Source: Kitasatospora sp. NBC_01250
GTDB taxonomy: Bacteria; Actinomycetota; Actinomycetes; Streptomycetales; Streptomycetaceae
Length of the DNA: 64,000 bases
Direction of reading: 5' to 3'
Assembly: GCF_036226465.1 (NCBI RefSeq)
Contig: NZ_CP108476.1
Location: forward strand, 1,860,001-1,924,000
Shown here: positions 31,422-56,200 of the stretch, piece by piece
Position numbering within the stretch: the stretch's first letter is position 1
How the letters are laid out: each line of letters opens with the position of its first letter
Program-made: the position numbers and the translations under genes
The notes under the pieces: generated by a model
What the model saw: only the letters and a program-made list of their open reading frames with translations
Database searches by the model: none
Told to the model about the DNA's origin: nothing

Positions 31422-32263
31422 GCACCAGCACCCCCCTGATGCCCCTGCCGCACGCCGGAACCGACCCGGTGCGCGCCCGCAGGGGCCGCTCGGCAGCCTG
31501 GGCGTTCTGCTACATCCTGTGGCGGGACATCTTCGTCACCGGCCGCGAACTGGTGCCGTTCCTGGCGCAGGTGGTCGTCGAGCCGTTCTTCATCCTGTTC
31601 GTCTTCGGCAAGGTGCTGACCGGCATCGGCTACACCGGCGAGGGCTTCCAGGAGGTGCTGCTGCCCGGCGTGGTGGCGCTCAGCAGCTTCCTGGTGGCGC
31701 TGCAGAACACGGCCTTCCCGCTCATCGTGGACTTCTCGTTCACCAAGGAGATCGAGGACCGGCTGCTCTCGCCGATCCCGCTCGGCCTGGTGGCCGTGGA
31801 GAAGCTGCTGTTCGGGGCGATCCGCGGCCTGATCGGCGCGGGCGTGATGATCCCGCTCGGCTTCCTGCTGCTGGACCACGTGCACTGGCCGCTCTCCAGC
31901 GTGCTGCCGGTCGCCGGCATCCTCGTGCTCGGCTCGCTGGCCGGGGCGACGGTGGGGATGACCATCGGCACCGCGGTCGACTCGCGGCACATCAGCATCA
32001 TCATCGCCGTGGTGCTGACCCCGCTGATGTTCACCGGCGCCACCCAGTTCCCGTGGTTCGGCCTGAGCGTGGTGCGGCCGTTCCAGGTGGTGTGCGCACT
32101 CAACCCGCTGACCTACGTCAGCGAGGGGCTGCGGTCCGTGCTGATCCCGCACAGCGCCCTGCACTCGATCCCGCTCGGGATCGACCTCGCCGCGCTGGTC
32201 GCCGCCTGCCTGCTGTACGGGCTGATCGGCATCCGCGGCTTCCGCAAGCGGGCGCTGGACTGA
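31418..32263 (+). CDS. ABC-2 type exporter permease (DrrB-like)
   Basis: 281 residues with about six hydrophobic segments and the end of an ABC-2 permease (FRKRALD). The start is TTG at 31418, which overlaps the ATPase stop in a TTGA arrangement and is preceded by GGAAGGG at good spacing; the in-frame ATG at 31439 has no ribosome site. The 4-bp overlap implies translational coupling and equal production of the two subunits. It would form the membrane pore for the neighbouring ATPase, probably for a hydrophobic polyketide. Confidence 0.88.
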   Translation: MSTSTPLMPLPHAGTDPVRARRGRSAAWAFCYILWRDIFVTGRELVPFLAQVVVEPFFILFVFGKVLTGIGYTGEGFQEVLLPGVVALSSFLVALQNTAFPLIVDFSFTKEIEDRLLSPIPLGLVAVEKLLFGAIRGLIGAGVMIPLGFLLLDHVHWPLSSVLPVAGILVLGSLAGATVGMTIGTAVDSRHISIIIAVVLTPLMFTGATQFPWFGLSVVRPFQVVCALNPLTYVSEGLRSVLIPHSALHSIPLGIDLAALVAACLLYGLIGIRGFRKRALD

Positions 32264-32284
32264 CCCGAGGAGAGAAAGAGACCC

Positions 32285-33835
32285 ATGAGCCAGACCGACC
32301 TCGCCGACGCTGCGGCACCCGCCGAGCAGCCGGCGCCCCCGGCCGCCGGGCGACCACCGGCCGGCCGGCAGCCGTTCGCCCGGCGGCCGGTGGCGATCAT
32401 CGCCGGGGTCCTCACCGCGGCCCTGCTGATCACCAGCGACCGCTACGGCTACTACGGCGACGAGCTGTACTTCATCGTGGCCGGCCGCCACCTCGCCTGG
32501 GGCTACGCCGACCAGCCGCCGCTGCTGCCGCTGCTCGCGCACGCGCTCAACGCGCTGGCCCCCGGCAACCTGGTGGTGCTGCGGCTGCCCGCGACCCTGC
32601 TGAGCGGCCTGGGGGTGCTGCTCTGTGCGCAGCTCGCCCGGGAGTTGGGCGGGCAGCGGCGCGCCCAGGTGCTGAGCGCGGGCGCCTTCGCCGTGTCACC
32701 GATCGTCGTGGTCTTCGGCCACCTGACCATCACGCCGACCCTGGACGTCTTCTGCTGGACCCTGGTCAGCTGGCTGCTGGTGCGCTGGATCCGGGTGCGC
32801 GACGACCGGCTGCTGCTCTGGCTCGGCCTCGCGGCGGCGGTGGACCTGCAGAACAAGTACCTGGTCGGCGTCCTGCTGCTCGCCCTGGCCGGCTCGGTGG
32901 CCGCGGTCGGCCCGCGCGAGCTGCTGCGGCGGCCCGCGCTCTGGGCGGGCAGCCTGTTCGCGGTGCTGGTGACGCTGCCGAGCCTGCTCTGGCAGGCCCA
33001 GCACCACTGGCCGCAGGCGGACATGACCAGCGCGATCGCCGCCGAGGACGACCGCCTCTACGGCGGGCGGTTCGGCTTCCTGCCGCTGGCCCTGTCCATG
33101 GCGGGCTTCCCGTTGCTGCTGCTGATGTGCGCGGGCCTGTGGCGGCTGCTGCGGATGCCGGAGCTGCGCGCGTACCGCTTCCTCGGCTGGGCGGCGCTCG
33201 CCACCACCGCGTTCTTCCTGCTCAGCGACGGGCGTTCGTACTACCTGGCCGGGCTCTTCCCGGTGCTCTGGGCCGCGGGCGCGGTCTCGCTGCAGCACCG
33301 CCCGGCCGCGCGCGGCTGGGGCTGGGGCCACAGCACGGTCTCCTTCGTGATCTGCGCGGTGGTGGCCGTCGCCGAGCTGCCGCTGTACCCGTTCTCCTCG
33401 ATCGCGAAGATGCCCTACGCCTTCAACTTCTCGACCGCGGAGACGATCGGCTGGCCGCAGCTGGCCGACACGGTCGCCGCGGCCTACCGCGCGCTGCCCG
33501 CCGACGAGCAGCAGCACGCGGTGGTCGTCACCGACACCTTCTGGGCCCAGGGCGCCCTGGAGCTCTACGGACCGGCCCGCGGGCTGCCGCAGGCCTACAG
33601 TCCGCAGCGCGGCGCCTGGTACTTCGGCGCGCCGCCGGACGACTCCGGCGCCGTGCTCTACGTCGGCGGCGACGAGGCGAAGCTGCGCGGCGAGTTCACC
33701 ACCGTGCGCCGGGTCGCGACGGTCGACAACGGCCACGGGGTGAAGAACCTCGACCAGGGCAAGGCGGTCTGGCTCTGCCAGGGCCTGCACACGCCGTGGT
33801 CCCAGCTCTGGCCCGGCCTGCGCGAGTTCGCCTGA
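32285..33835 (+). CDS. GT-C membrane glycosyltransferase (GT39/ArnT-like)
   Basis: 516 residues with about ten hydrophobic segments after a Pro/Ala-rich cytoplasmic N-terminus of about 35. It carries the GT-C signature near the first extracytoplasmic loop: acidic pair D59-E60 in YYGDELYF, then DQPPLLPLL from 76. Enzymes of this fold transfer sugars from polyprenyl-phosphate donors outside the membrane, with the catalytic acid in that loop. ATG lies 22 bp after the permease stop, behind GAGGAGAGA, so it is the third gene of the exporter operon. The context suggests late glycosylation of the exported polyketide, but cell-envelope glycosylation or resistance is possible. Sugar and acceptor cannot be read from the sequence. 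Confidence 0.8.
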   Translation: MSQTDLADAAAPAEQPAPPAAGRPPAGRQPFARRPVAIIAGVLTAALLITSDRYGYYGDELYFIVAGRHLAWGYADQPPLLPLLAHALNALAPGNLVVLRLPATLLSGLGVLLCAQLARELGGQRRAQVLSAGAFAVSPIVVVFGHLTITPTLDVFCWTLVSWLLVRWIRVRDDRLLLWLGLAAAVDLQNKYLVGVLLLALAGSVAAVGPRELLRRPALWAGSLFAVLVTLPSLLWQAQHHWPQADMTSAIAAEDDRLYGGRFGFLPLALSMAGFPLLLLMCAGLWRLLRMPELRAYRFLGWAALATTAFFLLSDGRSYYLAGLFPVLWAAGAVSLQHRPAARGWGWGHSTVSFVICAVVAVAELPLYPFSSIAKMPYAFNFSTAETIGWPQLADTVAAAYRALPADEQQHAVVVTDTFWAQGALELYGPARGLPQAYSPQRGAWYFGAPPDDSGAVLYVGGDEAKLRGEFTTVRRVATVDNGHGVKNLDQGKAVWLCQGLHTPWSQLWPGLREFA

Positions 33836-33854
33836 CGGAGCGCCCCAGCGCCGA

Positions 33855-33900
33855 CGGCTTCTGCCCCGGGAACCGGCAACGGTTCCCGGGGCAGAAGCCG
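33855..33900 (+). terminator. strong hairpin terminator after the exporter/glycosyltransferase operon
   Basis: Perfect 20-bp inverted repeat with a 6-nt loop (GGCAAC), 19 bp beyond the glycosyltransferase stop. It lacks a long T tract, as is usual in this group. It probably ends the plus-strand operon and may also block readthrough from the minus strand. Confidence 0.85.
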
Positions 33901-34036
33901 TTCCCGCGTGCTGCGGGCCCTCGGGGGCGGGACGGACCGCCCGCCTCACCTGTGCCACCCTCGCCACCCGCGCCACCTGAGCAGCGGCGTCCCGGTGGAC
34001 GGACGCCGGGGCCGGCCCGGGCCTCGCCCGCTATGA

Positions 34037-34085
34037 CGATCGCCCCCTCGGACCGGGACGGTGCTCCGGTCCGAGGGGGCGATCG
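34037..34085 (-). terminator. hairpin terminator after the largest PKS gene
   Basis: Nearly perfect inverted repeat with arms of about 19 bp and a loop of about 10 nt, 24 bp beyond the PKS stop at 34110. With the hairpin at 33855-33900 it insulates the two convergent transcription units in the 274-bp gap. Confidence 0.8.
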
Positions 34086-34109
34086 GGTCATCCCGGGATG
34101 GCTACCCGG

Positions 34110-49721
<15,612 letters not shown>

Positions 49722-49831
49722 TTCGTGACCTCATTACGGCATTCCGGCTGCGCGCAGGTGCGCCCACACAGAAGGTTTTTCCGAAGCTTTCGGGTGGGCG
49801 GCGAACGTTCGACACGGCGCTTTCCGGCGCC

Positions 49832-49878
49832 ACGGTAGAGCGGCCGCCTCAGGCGGCCAACCCCTAACCTCCCCCTAG
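49832..49878 (-). promoter_or_regulatory. predicted activator box and -10 for the largest PKS gene
   Basis: Plus strand 49861-49878 reads CCCCTAACCTCCCCCTAG. In the direction of transcription this is CTAGGGG-GAGG-TTAGGGG. Exactly 23 bp later comes TACCGT (49837-49832). TTGGCC at 17-bp spacing is a partial -35. One base differs from the box upstream of the second PKS operon, and the distance to the -10 is identical. The leader to the ATG would be about 105 nt. Confidence 0.6.
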
Positions 49879-49962
49879 TAGGGCTTTGTTACGTCCTGTG
49901 GTGGGGTTCGGGGGTCGGTGCGCCCGCGCGACGACCCGTCAGCACCCGCAGAACCGCCGTGA

Positions 49963-50050
49963 CTAGGGGTTTTCCGGCCGCCGAACAGGGGGCCAAGGGG
50001 TCGAACAGGAGGTCGTTCCGGGCGCCGCGCATTTCCGGCGCGCCTACGCT
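49963..50050 (+). promoter_or_regulatory. possible promoter/operator region of the agmatinase gene
   Basis: A plus-strand CTAGGGG heptamer (49963-49969, followed by TTTTCC) and a degenerate CAGGGGGCCAAGGGG (49986-50000) lie upstream of TACGCT at 50045-50050, a possible -10. The heptamer resembles half of the PKS-promoter box and also part of PimM-type LuxR-regulator sites. The intergenic stretch 49722-50125 holds this, the divergent PKS promoter, and nothing that looks coding. Confidence 0.3.
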
Positions 50051-50125
50051 GGAGCGCGAGCGGAATATGCGAGGCAGAAGCAATCGCACGGGGAAATGCG
50101 CCGTGCCATCCACCGGGGAGACGTG

Positions 50126-51244
50126 TTGAACGAGATGCCTCAGACGCCCGCGCAGCGCGTGGAGATCGACCGGTCGGCGGCGCCCGGCCGGGAGCCCGGG
50201 CCGATCGACATCCGCCGCTACTACGCGCACCCCGCGTACTCGGGCATCGCGACCTTCATGGGCGTGCCGCTCTGCCTCAACCAGGAGGACCTGCGGGCCG
50301 GGAACGTCGACGTGGCCGTGCTCGGCATCCCGCTGGACTCCTCGGTCGGCCACCGCGGCGCCTCCTACGGCCCGCGGATGATCCGCGCCGACGAGCGCTA
50401 CGTCTTCAACACCCCCGAAGCCGTGATCAACGCCAGCACCCGGATCAACCCGTTCGACGTGCTCAAGGTGGTGGACTACGGCGACGCCGCCGTGGACCCG
50501 TTCAGCACGCCCGACTCGATCGGCCCGATCCGGTCGCTGGTGCGGGAGATCGCGGAGGTCGGCGCGGTGCCGGTGCTCCTGGGCGGCGACCACTCGCTGC
50601 TGTGGCCGAGCGTCGGCGCGCTGGCCGACGTGTACGGCCCGGAGAAGATCGGCGTGATCCACTTCGACGCCCACCCCGACTGCCACGACAGCCAGTTCGG
50701 CCACCAGGTGACCCACAGCACCCCGATCCGGCGGATCATCGAGGACGAGGGGATCCCGGCGGGCAACGTGGTCCAGGTCGGGCTGCGCACCATCACCGGC
50801 CCCGACAACCAGCTCTTCCACTGGATGCGCCGGCAGGGCATGAAGTCGCACTTCATGGCCGAGATCGAGCAGATCGGCTTCACCGCGGTGCTGGAGAAGG
50901 CGATCGCCGAGGTCCAGCAGAACGCCGAGTTCGTCTACCTCTCCCTCGACATCGACGTGCTCGACCCGGCCTTCGCCCCCGGCACCGGCACCCCCGAGCC
51001 GGGCGGCCTGACCACCCGTGAACTGTTCCCGGCCTTCCGCCGGATCTGCCACGAGACCAAGGTCATCGGGATGGACGTGGTCGAGGTCGCCCCCCACCTG
51101 GACCACGGCTACTCCACCACCATGAACGCCCGCCGCGCCATCTTCGAGGGCCTGACCGGCCTGGCGATGAACCGCCTGAAGATCGCCGGCCCGAACTACC
51201 TCAACCCGATCGTCTCCGGCCAGGTCAAGTTCCCGATGGGCTGA
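50126..51244 (+). CDS. agmatinase/guanidinobutyrase-family ureohydrolase
   Basis: 372 residues from TTG at 50126, the only in-frame start well spaced (5 nt) from GGGGAG; ATG 50096, GTG 50123 and ATG 50135 are alternatives. The arginase-fold metal motifs are complete: GGDHS near 153, DAHPDCHD near 180 and SLDIDVLDPAFAPG near 274, giving the His and Asp ligands of a dinuclear Mn site. The family hydrolyses guanidino groups (agmatine, 4-guanidinobutyrate) to an amine and urea. It is divergent from the largest PKS gene. In marginolactone and clethramycin/mediomycin-type pathways, ureohydrolases of this kind convert guanidino-ended polyketides or starters to the amine; a housekeeping polyamine role is the alternative. 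Cytoplasmic, no signal peptide. Confidence 0.9.
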   Translation: MNEMPQTPAQRVEIDRSAAPGREPGPIDIRRYYAHPAYSGIATFMGVPLCLNQEDLRAGNVDVAVLGIPLDSSVGHRGASYGPRMIRADERYVFNTPEAVINASTRINPFDVLKVVDYGDAAVDPFSTPDSIGPIRSLVREIAEVGAVPVLLGGDHSLLWPSVGALADVYGPEKIGVIHFDAHPDCHDSQFGHQVTHSTPIRRIIEDEGIPAGNVVQVGLRTITGPDNQLFHWMRRQGMKSHFMAEIEQIGFTAVLEKAIAEVQQNAEFVYLSLDIDVLDPAFAPGTGTPEPGGLTTRELFPAFRRICHETKVIGMDVVEVAPHLDHGYSTTMNARRAIFEGLTGLAMNRLKIAGPNYLNPIVSGQVKFPMG

Positions 51245-51267
51245 GGCACCCGGGCCACCGTCCGGAC

Positions 51268-51669
51268 TCAGGAACCCAGCGCGCCCGCCACCAGTCGGCC
51301 CACCCCGCCGAGCGGGGCCATCAGGGCCTCGGGCACGTCGAACCGGCGGGCCAGCTCGGCGGGGTCCTGGTAGCTGACCCAGGTGCGGCCGTCCTGGTCC
51401 GCCCGGACCAGCGCCCGCAGCGGCAGCTCCAGCGCCAGCAGGGGCGCGGCGACCATCGCCGGCGTGCCACCGCGCGGGTTGCCGAAGACCAGCAGCCGCG
51501 TCTCGTCCATCTCCAGCCCGACCGCGCGGGCGCCGCCGCTGTGGTCCACCTCCGCGAACAGGGTCAGCCCCGCCGCGTCGATCGCCGACCGCAGCCGCTC
51601 CAGCGTCTCGTCCACCGAGAACGGGCTCACCACGCTCAACGTCCCCGCCGCCTGCGGCTCGTCCACCAT
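51268..51669 (-). CDS. DUF302-family protein
   Basis: 133 residues. ATG at 51669 is preceded by GGAGG at good spacing; a longer frame to 51720 lacks one. The pattern FSVDETLERLRSAIDAAGL, EVDHSGGARAVGLEM, LLVFGNPRGGTPAM and ALELPLRALV with VSYQDP is typical of DUF302, a small alpha/beta domain of unknown function. No signal peptide or membrane segment. It ends 23 bp from the convergent agmatinase stop and is divergent from a secreted hydrolase. No link to the PKS pathway is evident. Confidence 0.8.
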   Translation of the reverse strand: MVDEPQAAGTLSVVSPFSVDETLERLRSAIDAAGLTLFAEVDHSGGARAVGLEMDETRLLVFGNPRGGTPAMVAAPLLALELPLRALVRADQDGRTWVSYQDPAELARRFDVPEALMAPLGGVGRLVAGALGS

Positions 51670-51859
51670 CTGCTGCCTCCCGCTCCGATCACCGACCGAC
51701 ACCACCCCCCTGCGTACCACCCCTTGCCTACCACCCGCCGCGCCCGTTCCCCCGCCGCACCGCCGATCAGGCGCCTGCCAGCGCGCTGTGCGCGGTCTGC
51801 CAGCGGCGGGCCGGAGGCTGGGTCCGTCCAGCTCACTCGGTCAGCAAAGGAACGGGCCC

Positions 51860-53296
51860 ATGTCGCCAGTCACTTCTCCACTCCCCGCCTCTTCTTCCGC
51901 TTCGCCGCACCGGGCGGCGCGGTCGCGCCGCCTGCGGCTGGCGCCGCTCGTGCTGACGGCGTCGGCCCTGACCGTCGGCCTGACCGCCGGTACCGCCTTC
52001 CCGGCCGCCCTCCCCACGGCCGCGACCGTGGCGCCCCGCGGCGGGGCCGATCCGCAGCGGGCCGAACTGGTGAGACTGGCACAGCAGTTGGTGGCCGCGG
52101 GCGCGCCGGGGGTGGTCGTGCGGGTGGACGACGGCCACAGCCGCCCGGTCGAGATCGCCGAACAGGCTCCCTGGGCGGCGAAGGACCAGCGGCTCGAGGT
52201 CGGGGACGAGTTCCGGATGGGTTCCAACACCAAGACCATGATGGCCACGATCGTCCTGCAACTGGTCGCCGAGGGCAGGCTCGCGCTGACCGACCCGGTG
52301 GCGAAGTGGCTGCCGGGGCAGGTCCCGAACGGCCAGGCGATCACCCTGCGGATGCTGCTGAACCACACCAGCGGCCTGTTCGACTACACCGAGGACCCGG
52401 CCCTGGTGCCGTCGATCCTCGGCAAGGACCCGCACCGGTGGACCTCCGCGGAGCTGCTGGCCATGGGCGTGCAGCACCCGCCGCTGTTCGCCCCGGGCAC
52501 CCAGTGGTCCTACAGCAACACCGACTACGCCGCCGTCGGCGCCGTCCTGGAGCGGGTCACCGGAACGAGCCTGGCCGACCTGATCCAGGACCGGATCGCC
52601 GGGCCGCTCGGCCTGCGGCACACCTACCTCGCCACCGACGGCAGCTGGCACGGCCGGTACGCCCGCGGCTACGAGCCGGACGCGGCCCACATGCCGGCGG
52701 CGGTGCCCACCGCGTTCCGGGACGTCGCCGGGGTGCACCACGGCAGCGAGGTGAACGTCTCCGGCAACGACCCGAGTTGGGGCGGCGCCGCCGGGGCGGT
52801 GGTGTCCACCGCGCAGGACTGGTCCCGCTTCTACACCGCGCTGATGTCCGGCAGGCTGCTGCCCGCGGCCCAGCTGGCGGAGCTGCGCAGCACCGTCCCG
52901 ATGGACCCGGACAACCCGGTGCACGGGCCCGGTTCCGGGCTGGGCATCGAGACCGGCACCACCGCCTGCGGCACCATCTGGGCCCACGACGGCGGGATCA
53001 CCGGCTACTCCAGCGTCAACCTCACGGACGACAGCGGCAGTCGCACCGCCACCGTCCTGGTGCCGACGGAGTTCCTGTTCGAGTTCGGGGCCGACCCCAA
53101 GCTCGTCGCCGCCGACCAGGCGCTCCAGACCGCGGTGATCTGCGCCATGTTCGGCAAGCCCGCTCCGGCGGCTCCGACCGCCGCGACCCCGGCCCCGGCC
53201 CAGGGCCCAGCCCCGGCTCAGGGCCCAGCCCTGGCTCAGGCCCCGACTCAGGGCCCGGCCCCGACCCCGACTCTGGCCCCGGCTCAGGCGCGCTGA
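51860..53296 (+). CDS. secreted serine hydrolase (beta-lactamase class C / R61 DD-carboxypeptidase family)
   Basis: 478 residues. ATG at 51860 follows AAAGGAAC. A basic N-terminus and hydrophobic stretch (about 25-50) form a signal peptide for export. The three active-site motifs are S122-N-T-K125, Y218-S-N220 and H376-D-G378, the HxG form seen in the R61 peptidase and related esterases rather than KTG. The family includes DD-peptidases, esterases and beta-lactamases; substrate cannot be predicted. The last 45 or so residues are a low-complexity Ala/Pro/Gln tail with repeated APAQGP-like units, possibly a wall-spanning or flexible segment. It converges on the AfsR-like gene with a 13-bp overlap of the coding ends. 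Confidence 0.88.
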   Translation: MSPVTSPLPASSSASPHRAARSRRLRLAPLVLTASALTVGLTAGTAFPAALPTAATVAPRGGADPQRAELVRLAQQLVAAGAPGVVVRVDDGHSRPVEIAEQAPWAAKDQRLEVGDEFRMGSNTKTMMATIVLQLVAEGRLALTDPVAKWLPGQVPNGQAITLRMLLNHTSGLFDYTEDPALVPSILGKDPHRWTSAELLAMGVQHPPLFAPGTQWSYSNTDYAAVGAVLERVTGTSLADLIQDRIAGPLGLRHTYLATDGSWHGRYARGYEPDAAHMPAAVPTAFRDVAGVHHGSEVNVSGNDPSWGGAAGAVVSTAQDWSRFYTALMSGRLLPAAQLAELRSTVPMDPDNPVHGPGSGLGIETGTTACGTIWAHDGGITGYSSVNLTDDSGSRTATVLVPTEFLFEFGADPKLVAADQALQTAVICAMFGKPAPAAPTAATPAPAQGPAPAQGPALAQAPTQGPAPTPTLAPAQAR

Positions 53297-56200
53297 CCGG
53301 AGCGCCCCGGCTGCTCCACGGGTGCGGTGACGAGCGCGGACAACAGCTCCTTGGCGCCGGTCCGCGTCATCACCGCACCCGTGGCGTGCGCCGCCGCGAA
53401 CCCGGCGGCGCCCAGCGCCGCCGTCGCCCGCCGGGTGATCGCGCGCACGTCGGGGTCGCCGAGGTCGTCCGACCCCCGCAGGACGTCGGCGACCCCGAGC
53501 AGCCGCGCCGCGTCCGCCGGCCGGTCGCGGCTCAGTTCGATGCCGGCGACCACCACCGCGATCCGCCCCGTGACCGCCGAGTTCCAGGTCAGGACCAGGT
53601 GCACGGCCGGGTCGTCGAGCCGGCGCACCGCCTCCTCCGGGCGGCCGTCCGCCGCGTCCACCTGGGCCAGCACGGCCAGCAGCAGGGCGGTGAGCTGCGA
53701 GGGCACCGGCTGGGCGCCGGGAGCCCCGGCCAGCGCGGCCAGCGCGTGGGTGCGGGCCGCCGCGGGCTCCGCGGCCCGCCACTCCAACGTCGCCCGGCCC
53801 AGGCCCACCATGGCCCACGGCTCGGCCGATCCGCTCCCCGCCACCTGCTCGCACAGGCCCGCCAACTGCCGCCGCGCGCCGTCCACGTCCCCGGCCTGGC
53901 CGCGCATCAGGGCGGCCTGCACCTCGTTCTCGACCGTGTACTCCTGCATGCCGAGCTCCTCGAAACAGCGGGTGGCCCGCTCGTTCATCGCCAGCGCCGC
54001 GGCCAGGTCGCCGGAGCGCCGCCGGATCGACCCGAGGGTGCTCAGTGCCGTCGCCAGGCCCCACCGCTCGCCGAGCTCCTCGAAACCGGCCAGCGCGCGG
54101 GTGAGGTGGTCCGTCGCCTCGGTGACGTTCCCGGTGTGCAGGGTCAGCAGGCCCTGGACCAGCAGGCCGAACGGCCGGCCCGAGGGGTCCCGCCGCTCGC
54201 CGACCGGCGGAGCCGACGCACCCGGCGAGCCCGGTGCACCCAGCGCACCCGACCCACCCGGCGAGCCCGGCGCACCCGGCGAGCCCGCGGGCGGCTTCGG
54301 TCCGCCGATCGCGGCGGCCAGCCGGGCCAGCTCCAGCAGCGGATGGACCCCGGGATCGATCCCCGCCATCGCCTCCTCGATCCGGCCGAAGGCGGCCTCC
54401 CGCTCCTGCGGCCGGCCGATCGACTCGGTGCCGACCTCGTGCGTCGCGACCACCAGTGCACGGGCCACCGGATCGACCGGCCCCGGCAGCTCCAGCACCC
54501 GGCCGAGCAGGTCCAGCGACTCCGGCGGGTAGCCCCGCATGGACCAGAACCAGCAGAGCGCGGCGGCGAGCCGCACCGCCGTCCCGGCGTCCCCGGAGTC
54601 GACCGCCCAGCGCACTGCGGCCGGCAGGCTGTCCCGCTCGGCCGACAGCCGCGCCAGCCAGCGCAGTTGGTCGCGGGTGCGCAGCAGCGGTTCCGCGCGC
54701 TCGGCCAGTTCCAGGAAGAACGCGGCGTGCCGTGCGCGAGCGGCCCCGGCCTCCCCGCGCCGGGTGAGCTGCTCCAGCCCGTACTCCCGGATGGTCTCCA
54801 GCATCCGGTAGCGCGGCTCGCCCGTGGCGGCGGCCCCGAGCGGGTGCAGCAGCGACTTGTCGACCAGCGCCGCCACCAGCTCCCGCACATCCGCCGCGTA
54901 ACCGTCCGCCCCGCGGCCGTCCGCCCCGCGACCGTCCCCGCACCGGACGTCGAGCCCGCCGACCGCCTGTGCCGCGTCCTCGGTGAAGCTGCCGGGCACC
55001 ACCGAGAGCCGTTCCAGCAGCACCCGCTCGTCCGCGTCCATCAGCTCCCAGCTCCAGGCCACCGCACCACGCAGCGTCCGGTGCCGGGGCAGCGCCGTTC
55101 GGCTGCCCCGGGTGAGCAGCCGGAACCGGTCGTCCAGCCGGGCCGCGACCACCTCGACCGGCAGGGTGCGCAGCCGGGCCGCGGCCAGTTCGATCGCCAG
55201 CGGCAGGCCGTCCAGCCGACGGCAGATCTCGATCGCCGCCGTCAGCGCGTCGCCGACCGGCTCGAAGTCGGGACGGACCGCGAGGGCCCGGTCGCGGAAC
55301 AGCCGGACAGCCGCGCTGGTGCGGGCCTGCTCGGCCGTCGAGTCCGGGTCGGGCAGACCCAGCGGGAGCACCGGGTGCAGGACCTCGCCCTCGATCCGCA
55401 GCGCCTCCCGGCTGGTGGCCAGCACCCGCAGCCGGGGGCACCGGCCCAGCAGGGTCTCGGCCAGTGCCGCGACCGCCTCCACCAGGTGCTCGCAGTTGTC
55501 GAGCACCAGCACCAGGTCCTCGCCCGCCAGCACCCCGGCCAACCGGTCCAGGACCTCCTCACCCGCGCCGCCCGGGCCCGACGCGCCCTTGGGCACACCG
55601 GCCTCGCGCGCCCGCAGCGCACCGAGCACCGCGCGGGGCAGGTCGTCCGCGGCGACCGGGGCCAGCGCGACGCACCACACCCCGCCGCTCGGGGTGAGCT
55701 CGCGCCCGCTCGCGGTGGCCAGCCGGGTCTTGCCGGCCCCGCCGGGCCCCACCAGCGTGACCAGCCGCACCTGCCCGAGCAGCCCGACCACCCGCCGCAC
55801 GTCGTCCTCGCGGCCCACGAAGCTGGTCAGCGGCGCTTCCAGGTTGCCGGGCAGCCGGGCCCGCCAGGGCTCCGGACGGTCCTGTTGCGACGGCAACTCG
55901 CCACGCAGCACCGCGAGATGGGCCGCCTGCAGCTGGGGCCCGGGGTCACTGCCGAAGGTGTCGGCCAGCCGCTCGCGGATCCGCTGGTAGCCGGCCAGCG
56001 CCTCGGCGCCCCGGCCGCCGACCGCCAGCGCCCGGACGAGCTGCGCATGCAGCCGCTCGTGCAGCGGGTGATCCGCCGTCAGCGACTCCAGCTCGGCGAC
56101 GAGTTCGGGGCCCGCTCCCAGCGCGAGGTCCGCCTCGATCCGCTCCTCCAGAGCGGCCAGCCGGGCGCGTTCGAGCCGCTCGGCCGCCGCCTCGGCGAAC

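Noticed and set aside
51833..55441. 1202-codon minus-strand open frame
   Set aside because: It overlaps the AfsR-like gene in another frame and is antisense to the serine hydrolase, whose signal peptide and catalytic motifs are convincing.
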